52,769 bases of DNA. Source: Lachnospiraceae bacterium (GTDB lineage: Bacteria > Bacillota > Clostridia > Lachnospirales > Lachnospiraceae). The translations under genes were made by a program, and so were the position numbers. Every line of letters starts with the position of its first letter. Within the stretch, counting starts at the first letter, position 1. The notes under the pieces are model-generated. The model saw only the letters and a program-made list of their open reading frames with translations, searched no databases and was not told the DNA's origin. The stretch spans positions 1-52,769 of the forward strand of contig CAJTDB010000026.1 of the NCBI GenBank assembly GCA_910574965.1. The letters run 5' to 3'. This document shows positions 1 through 7,384 of the stretch, in pieces.

Positions 1-119
1 TGAGATATCCCATTCTGAAAAGAAGTAAGACCCCTTGAAGACGACGAGGTAGATAGGGCAGAGGTGGAAGTGCAGTAATGTATGGAGCTGACTGTCACTA
101 ATCGGTCGAGGGCTTGACC
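1..119 (+). rRNA. 23S ribosomal RNA, 3' end (partial)
   Basis: The first ~119 bases match the conserved 3' terminus of bacterial 23S rRNA, ending in the block CTAATCGGTCGAGGGCTTGA followed by CC, which would pair with the 5' end of the molecule. The gene is cut by the window start. No 5S rRNA is recognisable between its end and the tRNA that follows, so in this operon 5S is either absent or placed elsewhere. Confidence 0.95.
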
Positions 120-210
120 AGAAGGATTTCTGGGGCGGAAGTTTTGAGAATGTGAGAAAAGTGCGTATCTTTTTGAACTGTATGTGATTTTGAAGGCATA
201 TGCCGGATGA

Positions 211-282
211 TCCTCGATAGCTCAATGGTAGAGCACGCGGCTGTTAACCGCGGGGTTGTAGGTTCGAGCCCTACTCGGGGAG
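211..282 (+). tRNA. tRNA-Asn (GTT)
   Basis: A complete cloverleaf can be folded: 7-bp acceptor stem (TCCTCGA with TCGGGGA, one T-G wobble), D arm with AATGGTAGAGC, 5-bp anticodon stem CGCGG/CCGCG around loop CTGTTAA (anticodon GTT), and T arm GTAGG/CCTAC around TTCGAGC. Discriminator base is G and CCA is not encoded. It lies about 90 bp after 23S rRNA, as expected for a tRNA in an rRNA operon. Two degenerate copies of this gene occur downstream (near 2302 and 13148). Confidence 0.95.
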
Positions 283-292
283 TTAAAAAAGG

Positions 293-320
293 CCCGCAGA
301 CATCAGTGCCTGCGGGTTTT
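293..320 (+). terminator. Intrinsic terminator after the rRNA/tRNA-Asn operon
   Basis: The arms CCCGCAG (293-299) and CTGCGGG (310-316) form a stem followed by TTTT. An almost identical terminator follows the degenerate tRNA-Asn copy at 2383-2410, so the terminator was duplicated together with the tRNA 3' end. Confidence 0.85.
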
Positions 321-462
321 GCATATCCGACGATAAGAGAGAAGAAATTTTGATTTCCTTCTGGTCTGTATAAAACAGGGATGGTAATATGGAATATTTA
401 TAAAAGAAAAATATATACGGGATGTACGAAAACGAAGGTAAAGCTGTGGCTTTCCATGTAAT

Positions 463-498
463 GAAACCTTGTATTGGATTTATACAGGGTTTCTTTTT
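463..498 (+). terminator. Terminator-like hairpin in an otherwise empty gap
   Basis: The arms at 463-473 and 483-493 pair over 11 bases with one G-T wobble and are followed by five T. I see no gene between the tRNA-Asn terminator and the pseudogene at 610, so this hairpin probably ended a transcription unit that has been lost. The rest of 321-609 is AT-rich with no recognisable feature. Confidence 0.6.
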
Positions 499-609
499 GT
501 ATTAATTAATTGAAGATAGTTAGAGGATAGATTATAATATAAAAATAATGATGTATGTGGAAACAGAAGATGTCAAAGTATTAGGCTAAGCTGCGGCAGG
601 AGAAAAGAA

Positions 610-2132
610 TTGAAGAACATTTTAAATCCAGAGAATTTAACTAATGAAGATTTGAAAAAATGGTTGCTAAACGTACATGAAAAATATTATATTGAACTTA
701 AAAAGGCTTCTGAATTACAAATGCGTTTTGGGAGAGTTATTCATCATTTTGTAATACATCTGGAGGATGGATTATCTTGGGAGTTGAAGAAAGGAATCCG
801 CAAAATGAAATATCGGGTGTAGCAAATCCACAGAAAACATTAACAAGTTTATGGGATCAGCTTTCTAATACTAATAAAGTAAGTTATAAGAATATTGATA
901 ATCAAGATGTGAATACATATATTATTGAAGGAAAAACTGTTATCATAATATATGTAAAGGAAGCTGCTGAAAACATGAAGCCGGTATTTGTAAATGGCAA
1001 GTTAGAAAATTCATGGATAAGAACTGGAGACGGTGATAGAAAGGTAAACAGAGATGAATTGTCTGCATTAATAAGAAACGCGCAACCGGGCCAAGATAAT
1101 TTGCCTGCTGATAATTTTACAATGGAGGATCTTGATTTAGATTCTCTAATCACATTTAAAGAACGTGTTAGCAAAAGATTTCCTAAGAAAAAATATATTG
1201 AAATGGGATAGTTGGACTTTTTAACAGAGATTGGAGCCTGTTATAAGGATCGGAAGACTGGTGAAATGAAAATTAGAAGAGGAACTTTACTCTTTTTGGG
1301 AAAATGTAACTCTATTAAAGAATTATTTCCTCATTACCATTTAGATTATTTTAATCACAGAGGTAATAATCCTAGATGGTCTGACAGGGTTTCGGATGAT
1401 GAGCCGAGTGATTATGAAATGAATCTCTATAATTTTTATAATATTGTATATGAAAAAATTAGAATCCTATTTCAAGAGTCATTTATGTTAGATTCCGGGC
1501 AATTAAGAATGCCAGTATCGGGATTTGATGAAACGATCAGAGAGGGACTTGTAAATTGCCTGGCTCATGCGGATTATGTTCAGGGATATCCGTCTATAAA
1601 AATAGAGGTGTATGATGGATGGTTTTGCTTTATTAATCCAGGAAAAATGCTTGTATCCCCAGAACAATTTTTTTTGGGAGGAGATTCACGTCCACGCAAT
1701 GAGATTATTATGAAAATGTTTCGATTGCTAGGAGCATCAGAGCGTCAGGGGTTTGGAGGACCACTGATTTATAAAACAGCGGTACAAAATGAGTTTAGAG
1801 GACCAGAAATCATAACAGATATTAATCATACTAAGTTAAAAGTGTGGAATATTGATTTGGCTGATTCATATCCTGATTTATCTATGGATGAAAAAAGCAT
1901 ATTGAGGCATATAATGAAGAATGGTATGGCACAATCTGTTAATATGGTTAAAAACGCACTGGGAATAACAGAATACAGAACAAGAAAAGCAATAGAAGTT
2001 CTTGAAGAGAGACATTTGGTCAGGAAAGTTGGAAATGGTCCGTCTACAAAATATATAGTGGAGATAGAAAGTGTGGAACTGTTAACACAGCTTCAAATGG
2101 CAATGGGAATATTAAAGAAGCAGGTAACATAA
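610..2132 (+). pseudogene. Disrupted AlbA_2 / HATPase_c_4 DNA-binding regulator
   Basis: Three consecutive reading segments make up one Schlafen-AlbA_2 plus ATPase-fold (HATPase_c_4, RecG-like annotation) regulator of about 500 residues. It starts at TTG 610 behind GCAGGAG. Near 716 one base is missing: after ELKKASEL the frame must shift to read FWESYSSFCNTSGG and GVEERNPQNE, the normal AlbA_2 core. A second lesion is the in-frame TAG at 1209-1211, which splits KKKYIEMG from LDFLTEIGACYKDR with no loss of sequence. The ATPase-like segment with ALREGLVN-type residues (here REGLVNCLAHADY) and a C-terminal winged helix near 1880-2060 are otherwise intact. Two independent lesions make a functional protein unlikely. 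It is the only gene between the tRNA-Asn and its degenerate copy and is more AT-rich than its flanks, consistent with transfer. Confidence 0.85.
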
Positions 2133-2137
2133 CTCTA

Positions 2138-2248
2138 TCTTGTGATTATCTCGTGATAAAATACGTATTATCATGAGATTGCAGTTCAAATATAGAAGTT
2201 CAGAGTATTAAAATGGTATTGGTATCTCGTGATTATCTCGTGATTATC
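2138..2248 (+). repeat. Short direct repeats after the pseudogene
   Basis: The unit ATCTYGTGATTATCTCGTGAT occurs at about 2138-2157 and again at about 2224-2243, itself made of two ~10-bp TCTCGTGAT half-units. The repeats lie between the broken regulator gene and the degenerate tRNA-Asn. They may be recombination arm sites of a lost element or operator repeats of the regulator; neither can be shown here. Confidence 0.5.
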
Positions 2249-2301
2249 TATGATATATCGCAAGAAAGGTTAGAAAGTCTAATATAAGGATTTTCGGTGT
2301 G

Positions 2302-2371
2302 CGATCGCACCCGTTGGTAGAGCACGCGACTGTTAACCGCGGGGTTGGAGGTTCGAGCCCTACTCGGGGAG
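2302..2371 (+). pseudogene. Degenerate tRNA-Asn copy (5' acceptor strand lost)
   Basis: From TGGTAGAGCACGCG to the final CGGGGAG this matches the intact tRNA-Asn with only two substitutions: one breaks the last anticodon-stem pair (CGCGA with CCGCG) and one breaks a T-stem pair (GGAGG with CCTAC). Upstream, the acceptor 5' strand and first D-stem bases are replaced by unrelated sequence containing a 12-bp palindrome, so no acceptor stem can form. The downstream terminator is also copied. This is the pattern of a tRNA 3' end regenerated or left behind by an integrating element. Confidence 0.8.
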
Positions 2372-2382
2372 TTAAAAAAAGG

Positions 2383-2410
2383 CCCGCAGACACGGATGTC
2401 TGCGGGTTTT
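2383..2410 (+). terminator. Intrinsic terminator copied with the tRNA-Asn 3' end
   Basis: A perfect 10-bp stem, CCCGCAGACA with TGTCTGCGGG around loop CGGA, is followed by TTTT. It is the counterpart of the terminator at 293-320. Confidence 0.85.
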
Positions 2411-2459
2411 CTTGTTTAAAGATTCAGCCTAAAAATAGAGAGAACAAGCTTAGTTCTGA

Positions 2460-2490
2460 AAGGCCGGTCCATTTTGTGTGGATTGGCCTT
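2460..2490 (-). terminator. Terminator of the LysR gene (possibly bidirectional)
   Basis: The arms at 2460-2471 and 2479-2490 form a 12-bp stem with two G-T wobbles. It begins six bases beyond the LysR stop codon and has short A and T tracts on its two sides. Confidence 0.65.
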
Positions 2491-2496
2491 TTGAGG

Positions 2497-3384
2497 TTAT
2501 TCTGCTGTTTCCAGTTCCTTCTGCAGTTGTTGGAGAAATGCGGCAGAGGACCTTGAAAGGATCTGATGCTTTTTCCAGGCAATGCAAAGCTCTGCTTCCA
2601 AAGCCGGATAAAGCGGCCTGAAACAGAGATTGCTGCTGCCGGTGGTATTGATGATCTTGTCCAGTGCGATCACATATCCGAAACCTTTTTCCACAAATTT
2701 CGCCGCATTATAGACCAGGTCATAAGTAGCGACGATATGAAGTCTGGATATATCCGTTTTCAGCCAGGATATTACCTCGCTGTTGCCGGAAGCCTGGTGA
2801 GATACAATCAGCGGCTTGTCCCACAGATCCTGCGCTGCAACGGTGTCCTTGTCTGACAGCGGGCTGTCGTTTGGCATCAGGACGCCCCAGACATCTTTCA
2901 TGGGCAGTTTAATATAATCATATTTTGTGATATCGATAGAACCCACGAACAGCCCAAAGTCAATCAGCCCTTTATCCAGCTTTTCTATGACGCGGCTGGC
3001 ATCGCCGCTGTAAATGTGGTAACGAATCAGGGGGTGTTTCTCCTGCAGATTATGGGCGGCTTTTGCAAAAAGGGAGATGCCTTCCGTCTCTCCGCATCCG
3101 ATGTACACATCGCCGTTTATGTTTTCATCGGAAGATGCCAGTTCCGCTTTCATTTTTTCCATGAGATCGACCAATTCCTCTGCCCGTTTTCTGAGCAGCA
3201 TCCCGTCTTCCGTCAGCGTGACCTTTTTGCTTCCGCGGATCAGGAGCTGCTTGCCCAATTCCTCTTCCAGGTCTTTTAACTGTCTGGAAAGGGGCGGCTG
3301 TGTCATGCGGAGCGACGCTGCCGCCTTCGTTATGCTTTCTTCCCTTGCAACTGCAAGAAAATACTGTAATACCCGAATGTCCAA
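2497..3384 (-). CDS. LysR-family transcriptional regulator
   Basis: A 295-residue LysR-type regulator. The N-terminal winged helix-turn-helix is clear (residues about 17-40, ITKAAASLRMTQPPLSRQLK), followed by the usual linker helix and a LysR substrate-binding domain to the end; total length is typical of the family. I chose TTG at 3384 because AAGGAGGG lies 8 bases upstream and translation then begins MDIRVLQYFLAV, the family's normal start; an upstream ATG at 3411 would have no good ribosome binding site. Its effector is unknown. It points away from the HxlR gene and towards the degenerate tRNA-Asn, and no divergent target gene is adjacent, so it may be an orphan left by rearrangement. Confidence 0.9.
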   Translation of the reverse strand: MDIRVLQYFLAVAREESITKAAASLRMTQPPLSRQLKDLEEELGKQLLIRGSKKVTLTEDGMLLRKRAEELVDLMEKMKAELASSDENINGDVYIGCGETEGISLFAKAAHNLQEKHPLIRYHIYSGDASRVIEKLDKGLIDFGLFVGSIDITKYDYIKLPMKDVWGVLMPNDSPLSDKDTVAAQDLWDKPLIVSHQASGNSEVISWLKTDISRLHIVATYDLVYNAAKFVEKGFGYVIALDKIINTTGSSNLCFRPLYPALEAELCIAWKKHQILSRSSAAFLQQLQKELETAE

Positions 3385-3527
3385 GTAAATTCCCTCCTTT
3401 TCTGAGATCAAGGCTCATTGTAGCAGATAACTTCATCCTTGTCTCTGCTCAAAGCCAACCTTTCATATAGGCTTGAATTATACTGTCTCTGCAAGGTTGT
3501 TCCTCAACAATCTTTAACGATAGAACT

Positions 3528-3863
3528 CTATGGAAGCCTGTTTTTATCGCCCCATTCGCACATGCTATCTAATATGGGAATGAGTGACTTTCCACGTTCT
3601 GTAAGGCTGTATTCGACTTTTGGCGGAATCTGCGGATATTCTTTTCTGTTTACCAACTGGTCTGCCTCTAATTCTTTTAGTGTAGAGCTTAGCGTTTTAA
3701 AAGAGATCTCGCCAATATACTTTTTCATTTCATTAAAGCGGACGATGCCAAATTCCATAAGTGTATATAGAATTGTCATTTTGTATTTCCCATTGATGAG
3801 AGATAGTGTGTAGCTGAAACCGGTTGTTTCCAGGCACTCTTGTGATATACAGCGTTCGCCCAT
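3528..3863 (-). CDS. HxlR-family transcriptional regulator
   Basis: A 111-residue winged-helix protein of the HxlR/MarR-like type: an N-terminal pair of cysteines (C5 and C10 in MGERCISQEC), then SLINGKYKMTILYTL, FNEMKKYIGEISFKTLSSTLKEL and the wing YSLTERG. HxlR proteins with an N-terminal cysteine often sense electrophiles or oxidants (HypR, QorR type), which fits the divergently placed flavin oxidoreductase genes. I prefer ATG 3863 (AAAGGAG with 10-base spacing); GTG 3872 lies too close to that site. The 145-bp divergent region to the OYE remnant holds two AAGT..ACTT imperfect palindromes and a strong rightward promoter, so it probably represses that operon and perhaps itself. Confidence 0.85.
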   Translation of the reverse strand: MGERCISQECLETTGFSYTLSLINGKYKMTILYTLMEFGIVRFNEMKKYIGEISFKTLSSTLKELEADQLVNRKEYPQIPPKVEYSLTERGKSLIPILDSMCEWGDKNRLP

Positions 3864-3884
3864 TCCTTTCACTCTCCTTTAGGT

Positions 3885-3956
3885 AAGTATATAACTTTTA
3901 TGTTAGTACCACACCTGTAAGTGCGTACTTGTTTTCTGTTTCATTCTCGCTATAAT
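3885..3956 (+). promoter_or_regulatory. Promoter of the flavin-reductase operon with candidate HxlR operators
   Basis: TTGTTT (3929-3934), a 16-bp spacer and TATAAT (3951-3956) form a rightward promoter. Two imperfect palindromes, AAGTATATAACTT (3885-3897) and AAGTGCGTACTT (3919-3930), lie 34 bp apart; the second overlaps the -35 box, the expected place for a repressor. Assignment to HxlR is by position. Confidence 0.65.
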
Positions 3957-4008
3957 TATAATATCAACAGCAGGAAAAGTCAATCCTGCAGGTAAAGGAG
4001 GCACAGAC

Positions 4009-4265
4009 ATACAGAACTATGAAAATTTAGGAAAGTCACTCCAGATTGGCAGACTGACCATTAGGAATAGATTTTGTATGGCACCGATTGGCGGCGGCAG
4101 CACCATTTTCCGGGAGAGGTTTCACCAGAGCTGACCCGTGACCAGATTAAATCTAAAATGGAGTCCGCTGCAAAGGCATATAATTCAGAATTCCGATACC
4201 ATTCAGAAATAACCATCATAAATAGATTGATGCGGGAAGCGGGGAACAGGCGGCAGAATGGCTGA
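4009..4265 (+). pseudogene. Old Yellow Enzyme (NADH:flavin oxidoreductase) remnant
   Basis: From 4009 the reading frame gives QNYENLGKSLQIGRLTIRNR followed by FCMAPIGGG, the N-terminus of the OYE/FadH family. A perfect AAAGGAGG sits seven bases before ATA, where the start codon should be, so ATG appears to have mutated to ATA. The frame ends at TGA 4132-4134 after about 40 residues, while intact OYE proteins exceed 300. A short second reading stretch to 4265 (ELTRDQIKSKMESAAKAY) may be another piece of the same or a neighbouring gene. It stands first in the operon with the two reductases below. Confidence 0.75.
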
Positions 4266-4346
4266 AAGGGTTATGAAAGCCGGACTAAAGTATAAGCCGG
4301 CTTATTATAAAAAAGCAAGAAGGAAGAATAGAGGAGGAATCGTTGT

Positions 4347-4892
4347 ATGAGTAAGAAAATTGTTGTTATTACGGGAAGCCCGCGTAAAAATGGTAACAGT
4401 TTTGCAATGACGGAGGCTTTTATCAAAGCGGCGGAGGAAAAGGGGCATACAGTTACCAGGTTTGATGCCGCCATGAAAAAAGTAGGCGGATGCCATGCCT
4501 GCGAAACCTGCTATTCCACAGGGAAAGCCTGTACTTTTGATGATGACTTCAATACGATAGCACCGGCAATCCTGGAGGCGGATGCCATTGTGTTTACGAT
4601 GCCGGTCTACTGGTATTCCATCCCGGCGCAGATCAAGGGCGTCATTGACCGGATATTTTCTCTTGTCGTAGGCGGAAAAGATATTGCAGGCAAGGAATGC
4701 GCGCTGATCACCTGCTGTGAGGAGGAAGATATGTCGGTCATGGATGGGGTGCGTATTCCGATGGAACGTATGTGTGACCTGAACAAATGGAAGATGGTGG
4801 GCGAGGTTCTGATCCCCGGCGTGCTGAATGCGGGTGATATTGACAAGACGGATGGCTGCAAAAAGGCGGCGGCTCTGGCTGATGCGATTTAG
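4347..4892 (+). CDS. Flavodoxin-fold NAD(P)H-dependent FMN reductase
   Basis: A 181-residue cytosolic flavodoxin-fold protein. It has the FMN phosphate loop ITGSPRKNGNS (residues 8-18), a cysteine cluster GCHACETCYSTGKAC (C49, C52, C55, C62) seen in iron-sulfur flavoprotein/FMN-reductase relatives, and the flavin-binding MPVYWYSIPAQIK segment (85-97). AGAGGAGG is 9 bases before ATG. It is followed after 9 bases by a paralogue, so the two form an operon, led originally by the now broken OYE gene. Likely role: NAD(P)H-dependent reduction of quinones, nitro compounds or other electrophiles; the substrate cannot be told from sequence. Confidence 0.88.
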   Translation: MSKKIVVITGSPRKNGNSFAMTEAFIKAAEEKGHTVTRFDAAMKKVGGCHACETCYSTGKACTFDDDFNTIAPAILEADAIVFTMPVYWYSIPAQIKGVIDRIFSLVVGGKDIAGKECALITCCEEEDMSVMDGVRIPMERMCDLNKWKMVGEVLIPGVLNAGDIDKTDGCKKAAALADAI

Positions 4893-4901
4893 GAGGAAGA
4901 T

Positions 4902-5453
4902 ATGGAAAAGAAGGTTGTCATTTTGAATGGAAGCCCCAGGAGGGCAGGAAATACAGCAGCCCTGGCTGCGGAATTTACCAGGGGCGCAAAAGAAGCGGGA
5001 AATACGGTTGTGGAATTTTTTCTGGACAGCATGGCTATCCATGGCTGCAAGGGATGTTTCGGCGGACACAGCAGCAGGGAATGCCCATGTGTCCAAAAGG
5101 ATGACATGGACAAAATATACCCGGCAGTGAAAGAATGCGATGTGGTCGTGCTTGCCACGCCGCTGTATTACTGGAATATGAGCGGGCAGCTCCGGATGGC
5201 TGTTGACCGCCTGTTTGCATTGGAGGAGGGTGATGGGAACCTGCTCAGAGGACACGGGAGGGCCTGCGCACTTCTGATGGCGGCGGAAGGGCATGGCTTT
5301 GAAGATGTTGTTCTCTACTATGAGCATCTGATGGAACATTTAAAATGGAAAAATCTTGGTCATGTGCTTGCCGGAGGGAATGGAGGCATAGGCGATATTA
5401 AGGGGAAACCGGAACTGCAAAAAGCCTATGAGCTTGGGAAATCGATCCGATAG
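4902..5453 (+). CDS. Flavodoxin-fold NAD(P)H-dependent FMN reductase, second copy
   Basis: A 183-residue paralogue of the preceding gene: LNGSPRRAGNT phosphate loop (residues 8-18), GCKGCFGGHSSRECPC cysteine cluster (C49, C52, C61, C63) and TPLYYWNMSGQLRMAVDR flavin-site segment (86-103). GGAGGAAG lies six bases upstream of ATG. The C-terminal part (LMEHLKWKNLGHVLAGGNGG) resembles family members in which the last helix closes the flavin site. It is the last gene of this operon; downstream lies decayed sequence. Confidence 0.88.
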   Translation: MEKKVVILNGSPRRAGNTAALAAEFTRGAKEAGNTVVEFFLDSMAIHGCKGCFGGHSSRECPCVQKDDMDKIYPAVKECDVVVLATPLYYWNMSGQLRMAVDRLFALEEGDGNLLRGHGRACALLMAAEGHGFEDVVLYYEHLMEHLKWKNLGHVLAGGNGGIGDIKGKPELQKAYELGKSIR

Positions 5454-5590
5454 ATTAAAGAAAGGAAATACTTACTGTAAATAAAATCAATTTACCGCAG
5501 GCGGCAAAGCTAACTTCTCCGAATCCGGTAAGCCTTGTATGCACACAGAAGCCGGTCGATGAGAACACCACCCGAACTCGGCCAGCGCGA

Positions 5591-5745
5591 CTGCCGCAAA
5601 AAGTATGACGGGTATGCAGGCTGGTATGCCGCCTTTGAGAGCCGGAAGGACAGCCTGCAAAAGGAACGGAAGAGAAAAGAGCCAGTATGACATTTTCAGC
5701 GGCTTCCTTTCGGGGCTTGAGGAAGTGTGGGAGCGGCCGGAATAT
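5591..5745 (+). pseudogene. Remnant of a large serine recombinase C-terminus (copy 1)
   Basis: One frame reads AAFESRKDSLQKERKRKEP and, after a shift, QYDIFSGFLSGLEEVWERPE. This closely parallels the more complete remnant at 7136-7384 (SRMDSLEKERERKGIRYDIF), which continues into a recognisable recombinase C-terminal motif. It has no start codon or ribosome binding site of its own. The two copies flank the MarR/TauE module. Confidence 0.6.
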
Positions 5746-5815
5746 CGGGTTTGTATCAGATATCTCCGGCTGCTTTTTTGGTGCGTGGAAAAGCCTGCTT
5801 TTCAAATATTTACGC

Positions 5816-5858
5816 TTGACAAAATTTCTTTTTGTTATAAAATAGTTCTAAAAAGAAC
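5816..5858 (+). promoter_or_regulatory. marR promoter with overlapping palindromic operator
   Basis: TTGACA (5816-5821), 16-bp spacer and TAAAAT (5838-5843) form a promoter 30 bp before the MarR start. The perfect palindrome GTTCTAAAAAGAAC (5845-5858) begins one base after the -10 box, over the expected transcription start, fitting autorepression by the MarR protein. Confidence 0.75.
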
Positions 5859-5872
5859 AAAAGGAGAATGCA

Positions 5873-6319
5873 ATGATTCCATTAAATCCATGGGAACATC
5901 AAAATGCAATCAAGACACTTTATTCAAAATGTGTAGAAGGGGTCTGTGTAAAACATAACATTACCCGAATGGAACTGGACATCCTTCTCTTTTTAGCCAA
6001 TAATCCATGTTTTGACACAGCATCAGATATTATTGAGGTCAGATATTTGTCAAAATCCCAGGTATCGTCTTCTATAAAACTTCTGGAACAGTGTGGTTAT
6101 ATAAGAAAAGAATATTTGAAATGCAACCGTAAGACAGCACATTTGAGGATATGTAAAGGGGCTGTGGGTATCATCCATGATGGGCGGGCCGCGCAGGAGG
6201 AATTTATTTCAATCATGCTGGATGGTTTTTCACAGGAGGAAATTGACAGCATGAAAAAACAAAATGACCGTATTCTGTGCAATATCAATGCTTATATGAA
6301 AGGGAAGGAGGCAGAGTAA
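5873..6319 (+). CDS. MarR-family transcriptional regulator
   Basis: A 148-residue winged-helix regulator. The DNA-binding part covers roughly residues 30-95 (ITRMELDILLFLANN, SDIIEVRYLSKSQVSSSIKLLEQCGYI, wing near KCNRKTAHL), followed by a C-terminal dimerisation helix pair. AAAAGGAG lies before ATG. The stop codon overlaps the start of the TauE/SafE permease gene by one base, so the two are co-translated and the regulator probably controls export of the permease's substrate. A palindrome covers its own promoter. Confidence 0.88.
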   Translation: MIPLNPWEHQNAIKTLYSKCVEGVCVKHNITRMELDILLFLANNPCFDTASDIIEVRYLSKSQVSSSIKLLEQCGYIRKEYLKCNRKTAHLRICKGAVGIIHDGRAAQEEFISIMLDGFSQEEIDSMKKQNDRILCNINAYMKGKEAE

Positions 6320-7086
6320 TGTTTAAATTTTTTATTTGTTTTATTGCAGGAATTGGAGCCGGACTTGGAACGGGGTTTGCGGGGATGAGTGCCGCCGCCG
6401 TAATCAGTCCTATGCTGATTACTTTTTTGGGACTTCCGGCGTATGAGGCAGTCGGTATTGCCCTGGCAAGTGATGTTCTTGCAAGTGCCCTGAGCGCATA
6501 CACTTATGGGAAAAATAAAAACCTTGATATTCGCAACGGCCTTGTAATGATGGTGACCGTTCTGATTTTTACATTGGTAGGGAGCTTTGCCGCAAGCCGC
6601 GTTCCCAATACCACTATGGGCAGTTTCTCCGTATTCATGACACTGATCCTTGGAATCAAATTTATCATAAAGCCTGTTATGACGACAAAAGAAACCATGA
6701 AGGCGGTCAGCGGAAAAAAGCGTATCATACAGTCAGCTATCAGCGGAATAGTTGTCGGGTTTATCTGCGGTTTTGTAGGTGCGGGCGGCGGAATGATGAT
6801 GCTTCTGCTTTTGACCAGCCTGTTAGGGTATGAACTGAAGACTGCTGTCGGAACAAGCGTGTTTATTATGGCTTTTACAGCCTTTACAGGCGCTGTCAGT
6901 CATTTTGCCATAGGCGGGATGCCGGATGTATGGTGCCTGCTGTTCTGTGTGGCATCCACACTGCTCTGGGCGAGGATTGCCGCCAAATTCGCAAACAAAG
7001 CCAGCGCAGCGACATTAAACCGTGCAACGGGCGTTGTGCTGTCTGTTCTGGGAGTGGTCATCCTGACAGTGAATTACTTGAAATAA
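6319..7086 (+). CDS. TauE/SafE-family membrane transporter
   Basis: A 255-residue integral membrane protein with about eight hydrophobic segments and the two internal TauE/SafE repeats, each marked by a glycine-rich motif (GAGLGTGFAGMSAAA near residue 12 and GFVGAGGGMMM near 155). The family exports or imports small anions such as sulfite, sulfoacetate or sulfonates; the substrate is not evident. I start at ATG 6319 (GGAAGGAGG seven bases upstream), whose A is shared with the stop codon of marR. A hairpin follows the stop. Confidence 0.88.
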   Translation: MFKFFICFIAGIGAGLGTGFAGMSAAAVISPMLITFLGLPAYEAVGIALASDVLASALSAYTYGKNKNLDIRNGLVMMVTVLIFTLVGSFAASRVPNTTMGSFSVFMTLILGIKFIIKPVMTTKETMKAVSGKKRIIQSAISGIVVGFICGFVGAGGGMMMLLLLTSLLGYELKTAVGTSVFIMAFTAFTGAVSHFAIGGMPDVWCLLFCVASTLLWARIAAKFANKASAATLNRATGVVLSVLGVVILTVNYLK

Positions 7087-7096
7087 TGAAATCAGC

Positions 7097-7130
7097 AACC
7101 TGCCGTTTAAACCATTCGGCAGGTTTCTGA
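7097..7130 (+). terminator. Hairpin terminator after the TauE gene
   Basis: AACCTGCCG (7097-7105) pairs perfectly with CGGCAGGTT (7117-7125), followed by a weak T-rich stretch. Confidence 0.65.
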
Positions 7131-7135
7131 TTATA

Positions 7136-7384
7136 ATGTACACTGCTTTAAAGAGCCGGATGGACAGCCTGGAAAAAGAGCGGGAGAGGAAGGGAATCCG
7201 GTATGACATTTTCTGCGGCTTCCTTGCGGGACTTAGCGAGACGATGGATCTGCCGGTGAATTTCAACGAGAGGCTGTTCCACAGGCTTGTGGATCACGCA
7301 ACGGTCTGTCAGGACGGCAGGGTGGTATTCAGTTTTTGCAATAGCATGGAAGTCAGCACAGGGATTTATTGCCTGTGTTTATGA
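7136..7384 (+). pseudogene. Remnant of a large serine recombinase C-terminus (copy 2)
   Basis: The 82-residue reading frame has a charged helical start (SRMDSLEKERERKGIRYDIF) and then FNERLFHRLVDHATVCQDGR followed by VVFSFCNSMEV. In large serine recombinases (TnpX/CcrB-like resolvases of clostridial transposons) a similar coiled coil followed by F(D/N)E.L....V..VTV..DGR.VF.F..G.E(V/I) forms the extreme C-terminus. The catalytic and zinc-ribbon domains are missing, so it is a fossil. It ends six bases into the convergent antiporter gene. Confidence 0.6.

Noticed and set aside
120-210. Possible 5S rRNA between 23S and tRNA-Asn
   Set aside because: Only about 90 bases are available and none match the conserved 5S core.
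2138-2248. CRISPR array
   Set aside because: Only two short imperfect repeats with no regular spacers or cas genes.
4305-5339. Long minus-strand frame of 344 codons opposite the FMN reductases
   Set aside because: It is the antisense of two well-supported genes, has no ribosome site and encodes no recognisable domain.
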